NCBI RefSeq assembly: GCF_000025305.1
Contig: NC_013740.1
Coordinates: 310,001 to 374,000, forward strand
Reading direction: 5' to 3'
Length of the DNA stretch: 64,000 bases
Source: Acidaminococcus fermentans DSM 20731
Lineage (GTDB): Bacteria; Bacillota; Negativicutes; Acidaminococcales; Acidaminococcaceae
Numbering within the stretch: the stretch's first letter is position 1; every line of letters starts with the position of its first letter. The notes under the pieces are model-generated. The model was given only the letters and a program-made list of their open reading frames with translations. It had not been told where the DNA came from and searched no databases. A program made the position numbers and the translations under genes. Positions 33,530 to 42,913 of the stretch are shown in pieces.

Positions 33530-34825
33530 GTGCAGGCGGTACTGATCTTTTCCGTTTTTCTCCTGGCCATTGCCCTGTCCCTGCCCATCGGCATCAGCAT
33601 GATCCTGGGGGCCACGGCTCCCATTGCCCTGTTCCATCAGGGCGGGACCATGGGACAGGTGCTGAACAACGCGTTTTCCGGGGCCAATTCCACCCCCATC
33701 CTGGCAGTTCCCCTGTTCATCCTGGGCGGGGTGATCATGGCCAAGGGCGGGATTTCCCGGAAACTGTTCAATTTCTTTGCTTTTTTTGCCGGCCGGATCC
33801 CCGGGGGACTGCCCTGTGCCGTGATCCTGACCTGTCTGTTCTATGGTGCCATTTCCGGTTCCGGCCCGGCTACCACGGCAGCGGTGGGAGCCATGTGCGT
33901 CCCCTTCCTGACAGAACTGGGCTATGACAAAACCTGGAGTGCCGGGCTGGTGGCGGTGGCAGGCGGCCTGGGAGTCATCATCCCGCCCTCCATTCCCTTT
34001 GTGCTCTATTCCCTGGCCACCGGGGTTTCCACCGGCAAGCTGTTCCTGGCGGGAATCATTCCCGGGTTCCTGGTGGGGCTGGCCCTGATGGTCTATGCGG
34101 TGATCCACTGTCTCCGGAACGGGGAAGACAAGGCCAAAGTCCGGGAACGGATGGACGAACTGTCCCGTCTGGGCTTTTTCCGGTTGTTCCGGGACAGTTC
34201 CTGGGCCCTGCTCTGCCCGGTCATTGTCCTGGGGGGCATCTATACCGGGTTCACCACGCCCACGGAAGCAGCGGCGGTTTCTGTTTTTTATGCCCTGCTG
34301 GTATCTCTTTTTGTTTACCGGACCATGACCTTCGGGGATATCCTGCCCATGCTCCGGGAATCGGTCCGGACCTATGGGGGACTGGCCTTCGTCCTGGCTT
34401 TTGCCACGGCCTTTGGCCGGGTACTTTCCATGACCCGGGCCACCAAGGTGGTGGAAAGCTTCATCCTGGGGAACTTTACTTCCGGGGTGGCAGTACTGAC
34501 GGTACTGGTGCTGATTTTCCTGCTCCTGGGGATGGTCATGGATACGGGACCGGCCATCATCATCCTGGTGCCGGTGCTGCTCCCTGCCTGCAAAAAACTG
34601 GGGGTGGATCCGGTCCATCTGGGGGTGGTGCTGGTATGCTGCCTGTCCATCGGGCTGGCGACGCCGCCTTTTGGACTGGATCTGTTTGTGGCCGGGAACA
34701 TTGCCGGGAAGCAGCCCATGAGCGTGGCCCGGAAATCCATTCCTTTTATCTGTGCGTTCCTGGCGGCGCTGGTGGGAATCACCTATATTCCGGCTCTTTC
34801 CACCTTCCTGCCGGCCCTTTGGTAA
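33530..34825 (+). CDS. TRAP transporter large permease (DctM family)
   Basis: This transport subunit couples solute uptake to a sodium or proton gradient. The 431-aa protein has about twelve spans and family segments VPLFILGGVIMAKGGISRKL, GAISGSGPATTAAVG and GIYTGFTTPTEAAAVSVFYA. It starts with GTG two bases after the DctQ stop. Separate Q and M subunits, not fused. Confidence 0.93.
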   Translation: MQAVLIFSVFLLAIALSLPIGISMILGATAPIALFHQGGTMGQVLNNAFSGANSTPILAVPLFILGGVIMAKGGISRKLFNFFAFFAGRIPGGLPCAVILTCLFYGAISGSGPATTAAVGAMCVPFLTELGYDKTWSAGLVAVAGGLGVIIPPSIPFVLYSLATGVSTGKLFLAGIIPGFLVGLALMVYAVIHCLRNGEDKAKVRERMDELSRLGFFRLFRDSSWALLCPVIVLGGIYTGFTTPTEAAAVSVFYALLVSLFVYRTMTFGDILPMLRESVRTYGGLAFVLAFATAFGRVLSMTRATKVVESFILGNFTSGVAVLTVLVLIFLLLGMVMDTGPAIIILVPVLLPACKKLGVDPVHLGVVLVCCLSIGLATPPFGLDLFVAGNIAGKQPMSVARKSIPFICAFLAALVGITYIPALSTFLPALW

Positions 34826-34853
34826 CGATCCTGTACAGAGAGAGGAAAATACA

Positions 34854-35921
34854 ATGGAAAAACCATGGAAAAAACTGGCCGGTCTCTGTCTGGCAGGACT
34901 GCTCCTTTTCGGGGTCACCGCCTGCGGGAAAGCACCGGCTGCCGCAAAGCCTGAAGAAAAAACAGCGGGGCCCTATAAGAATCTGCCCCAGGTGGTGCTG
35001 GTAGGGGGAGATTCTGCCGGAAAAGGGTCCGTGGGCCAGAAGTTCGGGGAACTGGTGGCCCGGAAAGTGGAAGAGAAATCCGGTGGACGGCTGAAAATCG
35101 ATTACCATCCCAATGCGGAACTGGGAGGGGATGAAGACCTTCTCCGGCAGCTCCGGGCCAATGATATCCAGCTGGTGGTGGGCCAGATGGCTCCGGTGAC
35201 GGCTTTCGTGCCGGAAGGAGCGGTGTTCGACCTGCCCATGGTCTTCGCTCCCTATGACGGAAAGACCATCGACCGGGTGCTGAATGGACCGGGCCCCTTC
35301 CGGCAGAAACTGGCCGCCGCCTACGAAAAAGCCGGGCTCCATTACATGGGGACCCTTCAGAACGGGACCTACCGGCTGATGACCTCCAACCGGCCGGTGA
35401 AGACGGTGGAGGATTTCAGGGGGCTGAAGATCCGGACCATGAGCAACCGGAACCATATGGCCTTCTGGTCCGCTCTGGGCGCCAATCCCACCCCCCTGGC
35501 CTGGCCGGAACTGTATTTCTCCCTTCAGAGCGGCATCGTGGATGCGGAGGAAAATGCGGCGGACAGCATCCTTTCCGCCAATTTCAACGAAGTCCAGAAA
35601 TACGTGGGGGAAACCAACGTGATTCTCTATGCCAATGAAATGGTCCTGAACCAAAAAGCCTGGGACAGCCTGCCGGAAGCCTACCGACAGGTACTGGACC
35701 AGTCCGTCCGGGAGGCCCTGGAAGAACTGTCGCCCACCCTGGTCCAGGTGGACCGGGACTGCAAAGAGAAGCTTCAGAAAAAGGGCATGACCCTGGTCAC
35801 CTACGGACCGGAATTCTACCAGGAAGTCCGGAACCAGCCGGCAGTCCAGGAACTGTACAAAAAAATCGACGCCCAGACCGGAGGCCTGGGAACGCTGATG
35901 GTGGAAGAGTTGGGGAAATGA
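34854..35921 (+). CDS. TRAP transporter solute-binding lipoprotein (DctP family)
   Basis: This is the periplasmic binding subunit. The 355-aa protein has lipobox GVTAC with lipidated C24, then the DctP fold. The carboxylate-binding arginine region is LKIRTMSNRNHMAFWSALGANPTPLAWPELYFSLQSG, pointing to an organic acid. The reading frame is open upstream to 34752, but the ATG at 34854 follows AGAGGAAAA and begins a proper signal peptide. The ligand is unknown; quinate or shikimate is inferred from the neighbours. Confidence 0.9.
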   Translation: MEKPWKKLAGLCLAGLLLFGVTACGKAPAAAKPEEKTAGPYKNLPQVVLVGGDSAGKGSVGQKFGELVARKVEEKSGGRLKIDYHPNAELGGDEDLLRQLRANDIQLVVGQMAPVTAFVPEGAVFDLPMVFAPYDGKTIDRVLNGPGPFRQKLAAAYEKAGLHYMGTLQNGTYRLMTSNRPVKTVEDFRGLKIRTMSNRNHMAFWSALGANPTPLAWPELYFSLQSGIVDAEENAADSILSANFNEVQKYVGETNVILYANEMVLNQKAWDSLPEAYRQVLDQSVREALEELSPTLVQVDRDCKEKLQKKGMTLVTYGPEFYQEVRNQPAVQELYKKIDAQTGGLGTLMVEELGK

Positions 35922-35946
35922 AAGACGGGGGCTGCTGACCGCTGAT

Positions 35947-35998
35947 AAAAAAGGAGATGTGAAAAAATGAAAAATCATTTTTTCACATCTCCTTTTTC
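35947..35998 (+). terminator. Bidirectional TGTGAA-family hairpin
   Basis: AAAAAGGAGATGTGAAAAAATGA pairs perfectly with its complement around AAAA, with A- and T-runs on both sides. It ends the TRAP operon and the converging aroD gene. Confidence 0.9.
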
Positions 35999-36749
35999 AT
36001 ACCCTCGGCAATACCTGGGCCAGCAGATCAGCCGGGAGCTGGCCCGGTGCGGAGGCCGGACCGGCGGTGGCAAAGGTCACGGCGGAACCGAACCGCCCGC
36101 CTCCGATCCGGGTAACGGCCCCCATGGCTCCCATGGACATGGTGATCACCGGGGTCCGGGGATGTTCCTCCTTCATTTCCAGGGTGGCTGCCAGCAGGGT
36201 CAGCACATCCTGTTCCGTTTGGGGCATCACTGCGTATTTGGCCAGATCACAGCCAAGATCCTGCATGGCGCACAGGGTACGGACCAGCGCTTCCCGGGAG
36301 GGGGTCTTCTGGAAATCGTGGCAGGAACCCACCACTTTGATTCCCTTTCTGTGGGCCCGGTCCACCAGGCGTTCCATCACCTGGGAGCCCCGGGACAGTT
36401 CCACGTCCGCCAGATCCATGGCGCCGCTGTCCATGGCCTCTTCCAGGAGCTGGACATAGGCCTCCGTGGAAATGGCCAGGTTTCCGCCTTCCGCCGCCGT
36501 ACGGATGGTGAAAAGCAGGGGCAGGTGGGGAATCCTTTCCCGGAAAAGGGCCAGGGGAGCTTTCCAGCTGCCCGGTTCCCGGATGGGACCATAGCAGTCC
36601 GCTCGCCATTCGACCAGGTCACAGGGACATTCTGCCAGCTGATCCAGGGCTTCTTCCAGTCCGGACAGGGTGGGGGCTGTCAGTGGGACGGCAATTTTCG
36701 GCTGTCCTTCGCCGATTGCCAGATTTTTTACAAGTACAGGTTGGGCCAT
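35997..36749 (-). CDS. aroD: Type I 3-dehydroquinate dehydratase
   Basis: This enzyme interconverts 3-dehydroquinate and 3-dehydroshikimate through a Schiff base. The 250-aa protein has E47 in CDLVEWRADCY, catalytic H144 in GSCHDFQKTP and Schiff-base K171 in DLAKYAV, as in the E. coli enzyme (46/143/170). The frame opens upstream to 36911, but MAQPVLVKN at 36749 follows AAAGGAG by ten bases. It converges on the AroE-TRAP operon, whose substrates it would share. Confidence 0.95.
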   Translation of the reverse strand: MAQPVLVKNLAIGEGQPKIAVPLTAPTLSGLEEALDQLAECPCDLVEWRADCYGPIREPGSWKAPLALFRERIPHLPLLFTIRTAAEGGNLAISTEAYVQLLEEAMDSGAMDLADVELSRGSQVMERLVDRAHRKGIKVVGSCHDFQKTPSREALVRTLCAMQDLGCDLAKYAVMPQTEQDVLTLLAATLEMKEEHPRTPVITMSMGAMGAVTRIGGGRFGSAVTFATAGPASAPGQLPADLLAQVLPRV

Positions 36750-36897
36750 GATGGATATGCTCCTTTTTTCTTCTTTGTTCCAGTATACGGCAGCCGGTGG
36801 AAAAGTGTCAATAAAGGCTGCTGGCTGCATACAGGAAGGCTGAAGTTTCAGGACAGTCCTCCCGTATGTTTTCCTGTCAGATAAAACTGTGCAAAAG

Positions 36898-36927
36898 TTC
36901 GAAAAATTCAAAAATCCATGGTATAAT
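36898..36927 (+). promoter_or_regulatory. Promoter of the yfcC-like gene
   Basis: Extended -10 TGGTATAAT (36919-36927) with a weak -35 TTCGAA 18 bases upstream. Nothing else is recognisable in the 247 bases between aroD and this gene. Confidence 0.65.
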
Positions 36928-36996
36928 TTTCCTGTACCCTGCCGCAGACAGCGGCTGTATCACCAAAAATGCCATTGCAGAAAGAAGGAATGCCTC

Positions 36997-38553
36997 ATGG
37001 CGGATCAACCCAAGAAACAAAGAAAAATGCTCAGTTCCTATTCCATCGTTTTCCTGTTCCTGATCTTCACAGCCATCCTGACCTGGTTCGTGCCCCAGTC
37101 CGTGGTCATCAACGACCATGGAACCAAGAAAATCATCTATGATGCCATCCTGGTGAAGGGAAAAGTGATGGCCGGCCAGGGGCTCCAGCCCATGGGGCTG
37201 TGGGACATCATCATGGCCCCGGCCAAGGGGTTCGTGAAGGCGGCCCAGCTGTGCTTTGCCCTCTTGATGGCCGGAGCGTTCCTCCATCTGCTGAACTATG
37301 TGGGAGCCATGCGGGCCGGGATCGGCTGGCTGCTGAAGCGGTTCACCGGCAAGACCCTGATTGTGGTGCTGACCTTCTTCTCCGCCCTTTTCGGGGCCGT
37401 TTACGGCCTCTGGGAAGAGATCCCCGCTTATTCCATGGCGGTGGTGCCCCTGTTCGTCCTGGCCGGATATGATGTGGTCACCGGCATCGGGGTGCTGACG
37501 GTGGGGGCCACGGCCGGCAACATGGCCAGCGTGGTGAACCCTTTCTCCCTGGGGGCTGCCGTGGGGGCCATCGGCAATGAAAGCCTGTCCCTGGGCAGCG
37601 GCATCGTCCTGCGGCTGGTGCTTTTCGCCGTGCTCTATCTGGTGGCCCTGGCCTATGTGCTCCAGTATGCGGCCCGGGTGAAGAAAGATCCCTCCAGATC
37701 CATTGTGGCCGGACTGCCGGTGAACACCATGGTGGAGGAAAGGCAGGAAGAGGTGGAAATCACCTCCCGTCAGGCTCTTTCCATCGGGCTCCTGGTACTG
37801 ATCGTCATTGCCATGATCTGCGGCTATGTGCCCTGGGACTCCATTAAATTTGCGGATGGAACCACGGCAAAGACCCTGGTGAATCTGCCTTTTACCACCC
37901 TGGCCAAGGTACCGGTACTGGGGAACCTGCTGGGCGCGGAACATTACACCCAGTTCGGAGACTGGTATTTTGAAGAATTTTCCTTCGTATTCCTGGCCGG
38001 TGCCCTGCTGCTGGGAATCATCAACAAGATCCCGGAAGCCACCTTCATCAAAGAATTCATCGCCGGAGCCCGGGACCTGCTCAGCGTGGTGCTGGTGCTG
38101 GCCATTGCCAATGGGATTTCCGTGATCATGGGCAGCAAGACCGCCGGCATGTCCGTCACCTTTGTGTACTGGATCCAGAATGCCCTCCAGGGCGTGCCTT
38201 CCTGGGCTTTCTCCCTGGCCGTCATCCTGTCCTATGTGGCCATCGGGTTCTTCATGCAGTCCACCAGCGGGGTAGCCGGGATCACCATGCCCATCCTGGG
38301 GGCCGTGGCCTATGCCCTGTATGAAACCGCTCCCATCGGGCCGGTGGGGGGGCAGGTACTGCTGATCGCCAGCTTCACCATCGGGCTGAACTTCACCAGT
38401 GCCCTGTATCCCAGTGCCACCAACATGGGGACTTTGGAACTCTACAAGGTACCCTATGACATCTACCTGAAGTTCATCCTGAAAGGGGCCCTGCTGCTGC
38501 TCGTTACCGGCGGGATCATCGTTTCCGTGGCGCCCATGCTGGGCATCCTGTAA
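36997..38553 (+). CDS. YfcC family carrier (DcuC-like)
   Basis: A 518-aa integral membrane protein of the YfcC/C4-dicarboxylate carrier superfamily, with about twelve spans. Segments VYGLWEEIPAYSMAVVPL and GATAGNMASVVNPFSLGAAVG are typical. Related proteins exchange dicarboxylates or amino acids (arginine-ornithine type antiporters are distant relatives). Substrate not determinable here. ATG at 36997 follows AGAAGGA. It may supply the peptidase gene downstream. Confidence 0.85.
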   Translation: MADQPKKQRKMLSSYSIVFLFLIFTAILTWFVPQSVVINDHGTKKIIYDAILVKGKVMAGQGLQPMGLWDIIMAPAKGFVKAAQLCFALLMAGAFLHLLNYVGAMRAGIGWLLKRFTGKTLIVVLTFFSALFGAVYGLWEEIPAYSMAVVPLFVLAGYDVVTGIGVLTVGATAGNMASVVNPFSLGAAVGAIGNESLSLGSGIVLRLVLFAVLYLVALAYVLQYAARVKKDPSRSIVAGLPVNTMVEERQEEVEITSRQALSIGLLVLIVIAMICGYVPWDSIKFADGTTAKTLVNLPFTTLAKVPVLGNLLGAEHYTQFGDWYFEEFSFVFLAGALLLGIINKIPEATFIKEFIAGARDLLSVVLVLAIANGISVIMGSKTAGMSVTFVYWIQNALQGVPSWAFSLAVILSYVAIGFFMQSTSGVAGITMPILGAVAYALYETAPIGPVGGQVLLIASFTIGLNFTSALYPSATNMGTLELYKVPYDIYLKFILKGALLLLVTGGIIVSVAPMLGIL

Positions 38554-38603
38554 CCTTTTGGGGTATAATGGAACCAATCAACAAGAAAAGGAGTTTTGCT
38601 GTC

Positions 38604-40043
38604 ATGACCGTACTGGATTCTCTGGAACCCCGCCGGGTGTTCCATTTCTTTGAAGAAATTTCCCGGATTCCCCATGGGTCCGGCCATACCAAAGCCATCA
38701 GTGACTGGCTGGTGGAATTTGGCCGGAAACGGGGCCTGGAAGTCCGTCAGGATGCCCTGAACAATGTGGTCCTGGTGGGACCGGCTTCTCCCGGATATGA
38801 ACAGGCAGAGCCGGTGATTTTCCAGGGCCACATGGACATGGTCTGTGAAAAGGCCCCGGACTGCCCCAAGGACATGGAAAAGGAAGGCCTGGATCTGGAA
38901 GTGTCCGGGGATGAAATCACCGCCCGGGGGACCACCCTGGGGGCGGATGACGGGATTGCCGTGGCCATGGGCCTGGCCCTGCTGGATGATCCCTCCATTC
39001 CCCGGCCCCGGCTGGAAGCGGTGTTCACCGTGGACGAGGAAATCGGCATGCTGGGAGCAGTGGATCTGGATGCCAGCGGACTTGCAGGCCGGCGGATGAT
39101 CAATATGGATTCGGAGGAAGAAGGGGTCTTCACCGCAGGCTGTGCCGGCGGAGTGGATGTGAACTGCGCCCTGCCCGTCCGGCGGGAAGCCTTTGCCGGC
39201 ACCTGCCTGGAACTGAAGATCAGCGGCCTGACAGGGGGACACTCTGGAGCGGAAATCCACAAGGGAAGGGCCAACGGGGACAGGCTCATGGGCCGTCTCC
39301 TGCTCCATCTGGACCGGGAAGTCCTGTACCGGCTGGTTGAAGTGGAAGGGGGAACCAAGGACAACGCCATTCCCCGGGAAGCCAGGGCGGCTGTGCTGAC
39401 TCCCGAACCGGAAAAACTCCGGCAGGCAGTGGCGGCTTTTGACCGGATTCTCCGGCAGGAATTCCAGGTGACCGATCCGGACCTCCAGGTGACGGCAGAG
39501 CCGGCAAGGGCGGAACGCCTGCCCATGGACCGGGAATCCACGGAAAAGGTCCAGTGTCTCCTGACCAGTCTGCCGGGAGGGGTCCAGGTCATGAGTCCGG
39601 AACTGGAAGGCATGGTCCAGACCTCCCTGAACCTGGGGATCCTCTATACGGAAGACGGGCAGGTGTGCGCCGGCCTGCTGGTGCGCAGCAGTGTGGAAAG
39701 CCAGAAGGAAATGGTGGCGGAACAGATCGAAGGGCTGCTGCGGCAGCTGGGAGGACAGGCCATCCGCTCCGGGGACTATCCGGGCTGGGCCTACCGGGCA
39801 GATTCGCCTCTCCGGGACCTGTTTGTCCAGGTGTACCGGGAACAGTATGGAAAGGAACCCAAAGTGGAAGCCATCCACGCCGGGGTGGAATGCGGCATGT
39901 TCGCCGCCAAGCTCCCGGGACTGGACTGCATTTCCCTGGGGCCCACCCTGACGGAAATCCATACGTATCGGGAAACCATGCACATCGCTTCCGTCCAGCG
40001 GACCTGGAACCTGCTGCTGGAAGTACTGAAACGGATGAAATGA
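38604..40043 (+). CDS. pepD: Aminoacyl-histidine dipeptidase (PepD, M20)
   Basis: Cytosolic zinc dipeptidase of broad specificity (Xaa-His). The 479-aa protein shows IPHGSGHTKAISDWL, metal site QGHMDMVCEK (near residue 77), GADDGIAVAMGLALLDD (near 115) and catalytic TVDEEIGMLGA (near 145). A -10 TATAAT lies at 38564-38569, and the ATG at 38604 is ten bases after AAAGGAG. The end overlaps the next open frame. Confidence 0.92.
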   Translation: MTVLDSLEPRRVFHFFEEISRIPHGSGHTKAISDWLVEFGRKRGLEVRQDALNNVVLVGPASPGYEQAEPVIFQGHMDMVCEKAPDCPKDMEKEGLDLEVSGDEITARGTTLGADDGIAVAMGLALLDDPSIPRPRLEAVFTVDEEIGMLGAVDLDASGLAGRRMINMDSEEEGVFTAGCAGGVDVNCALPVRREAFAGTCLELKISGLTGGHSGAEIHKGRANGDRLMGRLLLHLDREVLYRLVEVEGGTKDNAIPREARAAVLTPEPEKLRQAVAAFDRILRQEFQVTDPDLQVTAEPARAERLPMDRESTEKVQCLLTSLPGGVQVMSPELEGMVQTSLNLGILYTEDGQVCAGLLVRSSVESQKEMVAEQIEGLLRQLGGQAIRSGDYPGWAYRADSPLRDLFVQVYREQYGKEPKVEAIHAGVECGMFAAKLPGLDCISLGPTLTEIHTYRETMHIASVQRTWNLLLEVLKRMK

Positions 40044-40054
40044 GGGTGTACACC

Positions 40055-40624
40055 ATGAATGATATGGAACAGCGGACCCAGGCCATCATCGAAGCCTGTG
40101 CCCAGGAAAAGGAAACCAATCCCCTGGCCATTTTCCGTCATGTGGCCAGCAGGGATTTTGTCCGGATCCATGGACCGGAACATCATGTGCTGGATGGAGC
40201 CTGCCTGCTGACAGCGCTCCACAATGCCGGTATGGAATTTGATCTCAGGGAGCTGTTGGGCAGGCTGCGGCAGGAGGGACTCCAGATGCCCGGGGCCATC
40301 TGCGGCCACTGGGGCGTCTGCGGTGCCGTGGCTTCCATAGGGGCTGCCCTGGCTCTCCTGGAAGAAACCGGGCCTTTGACCACGGATTCTTCCTGGGGCA
40401 GCCACATGACCTGCACGGCCAGGGCCCTGGCCAATCTGGCGGCCATTGGCGGGCCACGCTGCTGCAAGCGGGATGCATATACGGCTTTGAAAACAGCCAT
40501 TCCCTATGTAAAGGAACGGTTCGGGATCACCCTGCCGGAAGAAAAAACCGTTTGTGGTTTCTATCCCAGGAACCAGCAGTGCCTGGAGGAAAGGTGTCCG
40601 TATAATCCGCAGTTTTGCGACTAG
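40055..40624 (+). CDS. DUF5714 family protein
   Basis: A 189-aa protein that I recognise as a DUF5714-type domain (function unknown; some members are mislabelled methyltransferases). It is cysteine-rich in conserved places: CGHWGVCGAVASIG, GGPRCCKRDAY and the tail CLEERCPYNPQFCD, which suggests metal or cluster binding. Start at the ATG at 40055, six bases after GAGGGTG; an alternative ATG at 40040 overlaps the pepD stop. Followed by a strong terminator. Confidence 0.75.
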   Translation: MNDMEQRTQAIIEACAQEKETNPLAIFRHVASRDFVRIHGPEHHVLDGACLLTALHNAGMEFDLRELLGRLRQEGLQMPGAICGHWGVCGAVASIGAALALLEETGPLTTDSSWGSHMTCTARALANLAAIGGPRCCKRDAYTALKTAIPYVKERFGITLPEEKTVCGFYPRNQQCLEERCPYNPQFCD

Positions 40625-40631
40625 CGGTCCG

Positions 40632-40665
40632 AAGGGGCTGTTGCTCAGGCAACAGCCCCTTTCTT
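40632..40665 (+). terminator. GCTGTTGC-family terminator
   Basis: AAGGGGCTGTTGC pairs perfectly with GCAACAGCCCCTT around TCAG, then TCTTCTT. Confidence 0.85.
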
Positions 40666-40734
40666 CTTCTTTGATTCTAGTGTAAAATAGATTCAATACG
40701 TCGATGCTATGATACTGTATTGGAGGAACAATGT

Positions 40735-42375
40735 ATGAAGAAGAAATACTGGCTGGGGTTTTGGGCCGCGGCTGTTTTTTTGCTGTTTTTCATGAACTCA
40801 TCCCTGCCTCTGACGGACAGCGTGGAAGGGAACTATGCCCTGACGGCCAAGGAAATGGTCCTCAGCGGAGACTGGCTGTCTCCCCAGATCTACGGCCGGT
40901 ACTGGTATGACAAACCGGTTTTCGCCTACTGGATGATCGCCCTTGGCTTCAAGATTTTCGGGTTCAGCGAATTCGGGGCCCGTTTCTTTCCGTCCCTGTT
41001 CGGACTGGGAGGCCTGTGGCTGACGGTGCAGGCGGGAAAACGGCTGTATCGGGAAGAAGTGGGCTTTTTAAGCGGTGTCCTGTTGCTGATGACCCTGGAG
41101 TTTTTTACTATTTCCAAAAGTGTCCTGACCGACGGCATGCTGTTCCTGTTCATGGACGGGGCGCTGCTGTGTTTTTTCCTGGGATACAGCAGCCGGGAAA
41201 AGAACTGGTATTACGGGGTGTATCTCCTGTCCGCTCTGGCCACCCTTACCAAAGGGCCCATCGGATTTCTCATGCCCGGGTTCATCATTACGCTTTTCCT
41301 GCTGTACCAGAAGGACTGGAAATGTCTGAAAGACGCCAAACTGGCCACCGGGATCCCGCTGTTCCTGCTGGTGGCCCTGCCCTGGTACATTGCCATGGCC
41401 CGGGTCCATCCGGATTTCCTGGGCAGTTTTCTGGGTACCCAGAATGTGCTCCGGGCTACGGTTTCTGAACATCCCCGGGACAATGTGATCTGGTACTATA
41501 CGGCGGTAAATATCCTGAACGCCTATGCCTGGGTGGGCTTTGTGCCCGGCATGCTGTGGAACCTGCTGCGGAAAAACGGAAAATGGAATTATCCGGCTGC
41601 CCGGGAAGCTTTCCTGCTGCTGTGGATGGCGGCCATTTTTGTATTCTTCCAGTGCATGGCCACTAAATACATTACCTACACTTACCCCCTGCTGCTGCCC
41701 CTGTGCGTGCTGACGGCGGACTATATCTGGAAAAAGGGAAGCAGCCTGCCCCTGAAGGGGATGCTGCTGTGCAATATCCTTTTCTACGGGGCCCTGACCT
41801 TTGCCGCTTCCAAAGTGACCAAACTGGCCCCCGGGGTGTTTCCCAATCCCGGCAATCTCTTCTATTTCATGCTGATCTACACACTCTGCATGGTTGTGCT
41901 GGCCTTCCACAAATACAAGGGGAAAAGCAGCCAGGAAGTATTTTCCACCGTGGTGATGCTGACCATTGCCTTCCACTGCTGCAGTCTGGATCTGCTGGCC
42001 AAACCTCTGATGGAGGACGTGACCGGGAAGACTGCGGCCCAGTTCATCAACGCCCTGGTCCCGGCGGATATGCCCATTTACATCCGGGGCGGCGGCTATC
42101 CCACTTCCGGGGTGTTCTACACCGGCCGGGAAATGGTGATGCTGGTGCCCGATGAGGAGGCGGAAGCCTTCAAACCCAGGCAAGACAGCTGGTCCGCCAA
42201 GAACATCATGCCCTGGACCACCTATGGTCAGGTCCGGGAACAGCAGGGGAAGGCCCTGGTGCTGGTGGACACCAAGACACGGAAACTGAAGACAAAGCTG
42301 GAGGAAGACTGGCCGGGTACCTGGAAACGGGTGAAGCTGCCCGGACAGTGGACGGTTATGATCAAAGAGAGGTAG
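40735..42375 (+). CDS. ArnT-like membrane glycosyltransferase
   Basis: A 546-aa polytopic transferase of the ArnT/PMT superfamily, which uses polyprenyl-phosphate sugars to modify lipid A or other envelope molecules outside the inner membrane. The first periplasmic loop SVEGNYALTAKEMVLSGDW with GRYWYDKPVFAYWM (residues about 24-60) is characteristic. About eleven spans follow, then a soluble C-terminal part. ATG at 40735 is seven bases after GGAGGA; ATG at 40731 is out of frame. Acceptor unknown; lipid A is plausible in a diderm. Confidence 0.87.
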   Translation: MKKKYWLGFWAAAVFLLFFMNSSLPLTDSVEGNYALTAKEMVLSGDWLSPQIYGRYWYDKPVFAYWMIALGFKIFGFSEFGARFFPSLFGLGGLWLTVQAGKRLYREEVGFLSGVLLLMTLEFFTISKSVLTDGMLFLFMDGALLCFFLGYSSREKNWYYGVYLLSALATLTKGPIGFLMPGFIITLFLLYQKDWKCLKDAKLATGIPLFLLVALPWYIAMARVHPDFLGSFLGTQNVLRATVSEHPRDNVIWYYTAVNILNAYAWVGFVPGMLWNLLRKNGKWNYPAAREAFLLLWMAAIFVFFQCMATKYITYTYPLLLPLCVLTADYIWKKGSSLPLKGMLLCNILFYGALTFAASKVTKLAPGVFPNPGNLFYFMLIYTLCMVVLAFHKYKGKSSQEVFSTVVMLTIAFHCCSLDLLAKPLMEDVTGKTAAQFINALVPADMPIYIRGGGYPTSGVFYTGREMVMLVPDEEAEAFKPRQDSWSAKNIMPWTTYGQVREQQGKALVLVDTKTRKLKTKLEEDWPGTWKRVKLPGQWTVMIKER

Positions 42376-42381
42376 GAAAAC

Positions 42382-42873
42382 ATGGACGAAGAAAAAATCC
42401 GTTCCTATCTGGAACGGCAGGAGTTTATTGGATTCCGGGTGCGCCAGGAGGAACTGGACCATCCGGAACAGCTCCAGCGGTATTTCCAGCTGCTGGAGTA
42501 TGTGGGGAGCCATCCGGCCCTGGCCCGGAAGTTCTGCAGCCGCTGGGGGCTTTCCTTCGGGGAGGACTGCGGTTCCACCCTTTGGACCAATCCGGCAGCG
42601 GTGGCATTCGTGGAGAAAATGGCAGATGCCTTTCCTTTTCTCTTCTTTCTGGCGGAAAAGGAGGGGGAAACCCTGAAACTGCTGGTGATGCTTACCTGCC
42701 AGAGCGACCGGGTGGAAGGGGACAATCTGTCCCTGGACCCGGAGAAATTCAACCGCTTTCTGAAACAGCAGCTGAAGGGGCTGCTGCTGCTCAGTGAAAA
42801 AGCGGGGTTGAGCCCGGAAAATGCCCAGGGACTGATCCAGAATATCTATGAATATTTCGGGTTGTCTGACTGA
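42382..42873 (+). CDS. Hypothetical 163-aa protein
   Basis: I do not recognise this protein. It is soluble, acidic and rich in leucine and phenylalanine, with no span or signal peptide. Segments include FPFLFFLAEKEGETLKLLVMLTC and the C-terminal ENAQGLIQNIYEYFGLSD. It starts six bases after the glycosyltransferase stop with GGTAGGAAA upstream, so it is probably co-transcribed and may act with it. Confidence 0.7.
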   Translation: MDEEKIRSYLERQEFIGFRVRQEELDHPEQLQRYFQLLEYVGSHPALARKFCSRWGLSFGEDCGSTLWTNPAAVAFVEKMADAFPFLFFLAEKEGETLKLLVMLTCQSDRVEGDNLSLDPEKFNRFLKQQLKGLLLLSEKAGLSPENAQGLIQNIYEYFGLSD

Positions 42874-42913
42874 AGAGTCAAATTCACAAATCATTCAAGA
42901 ATTTGCCCTTCCT

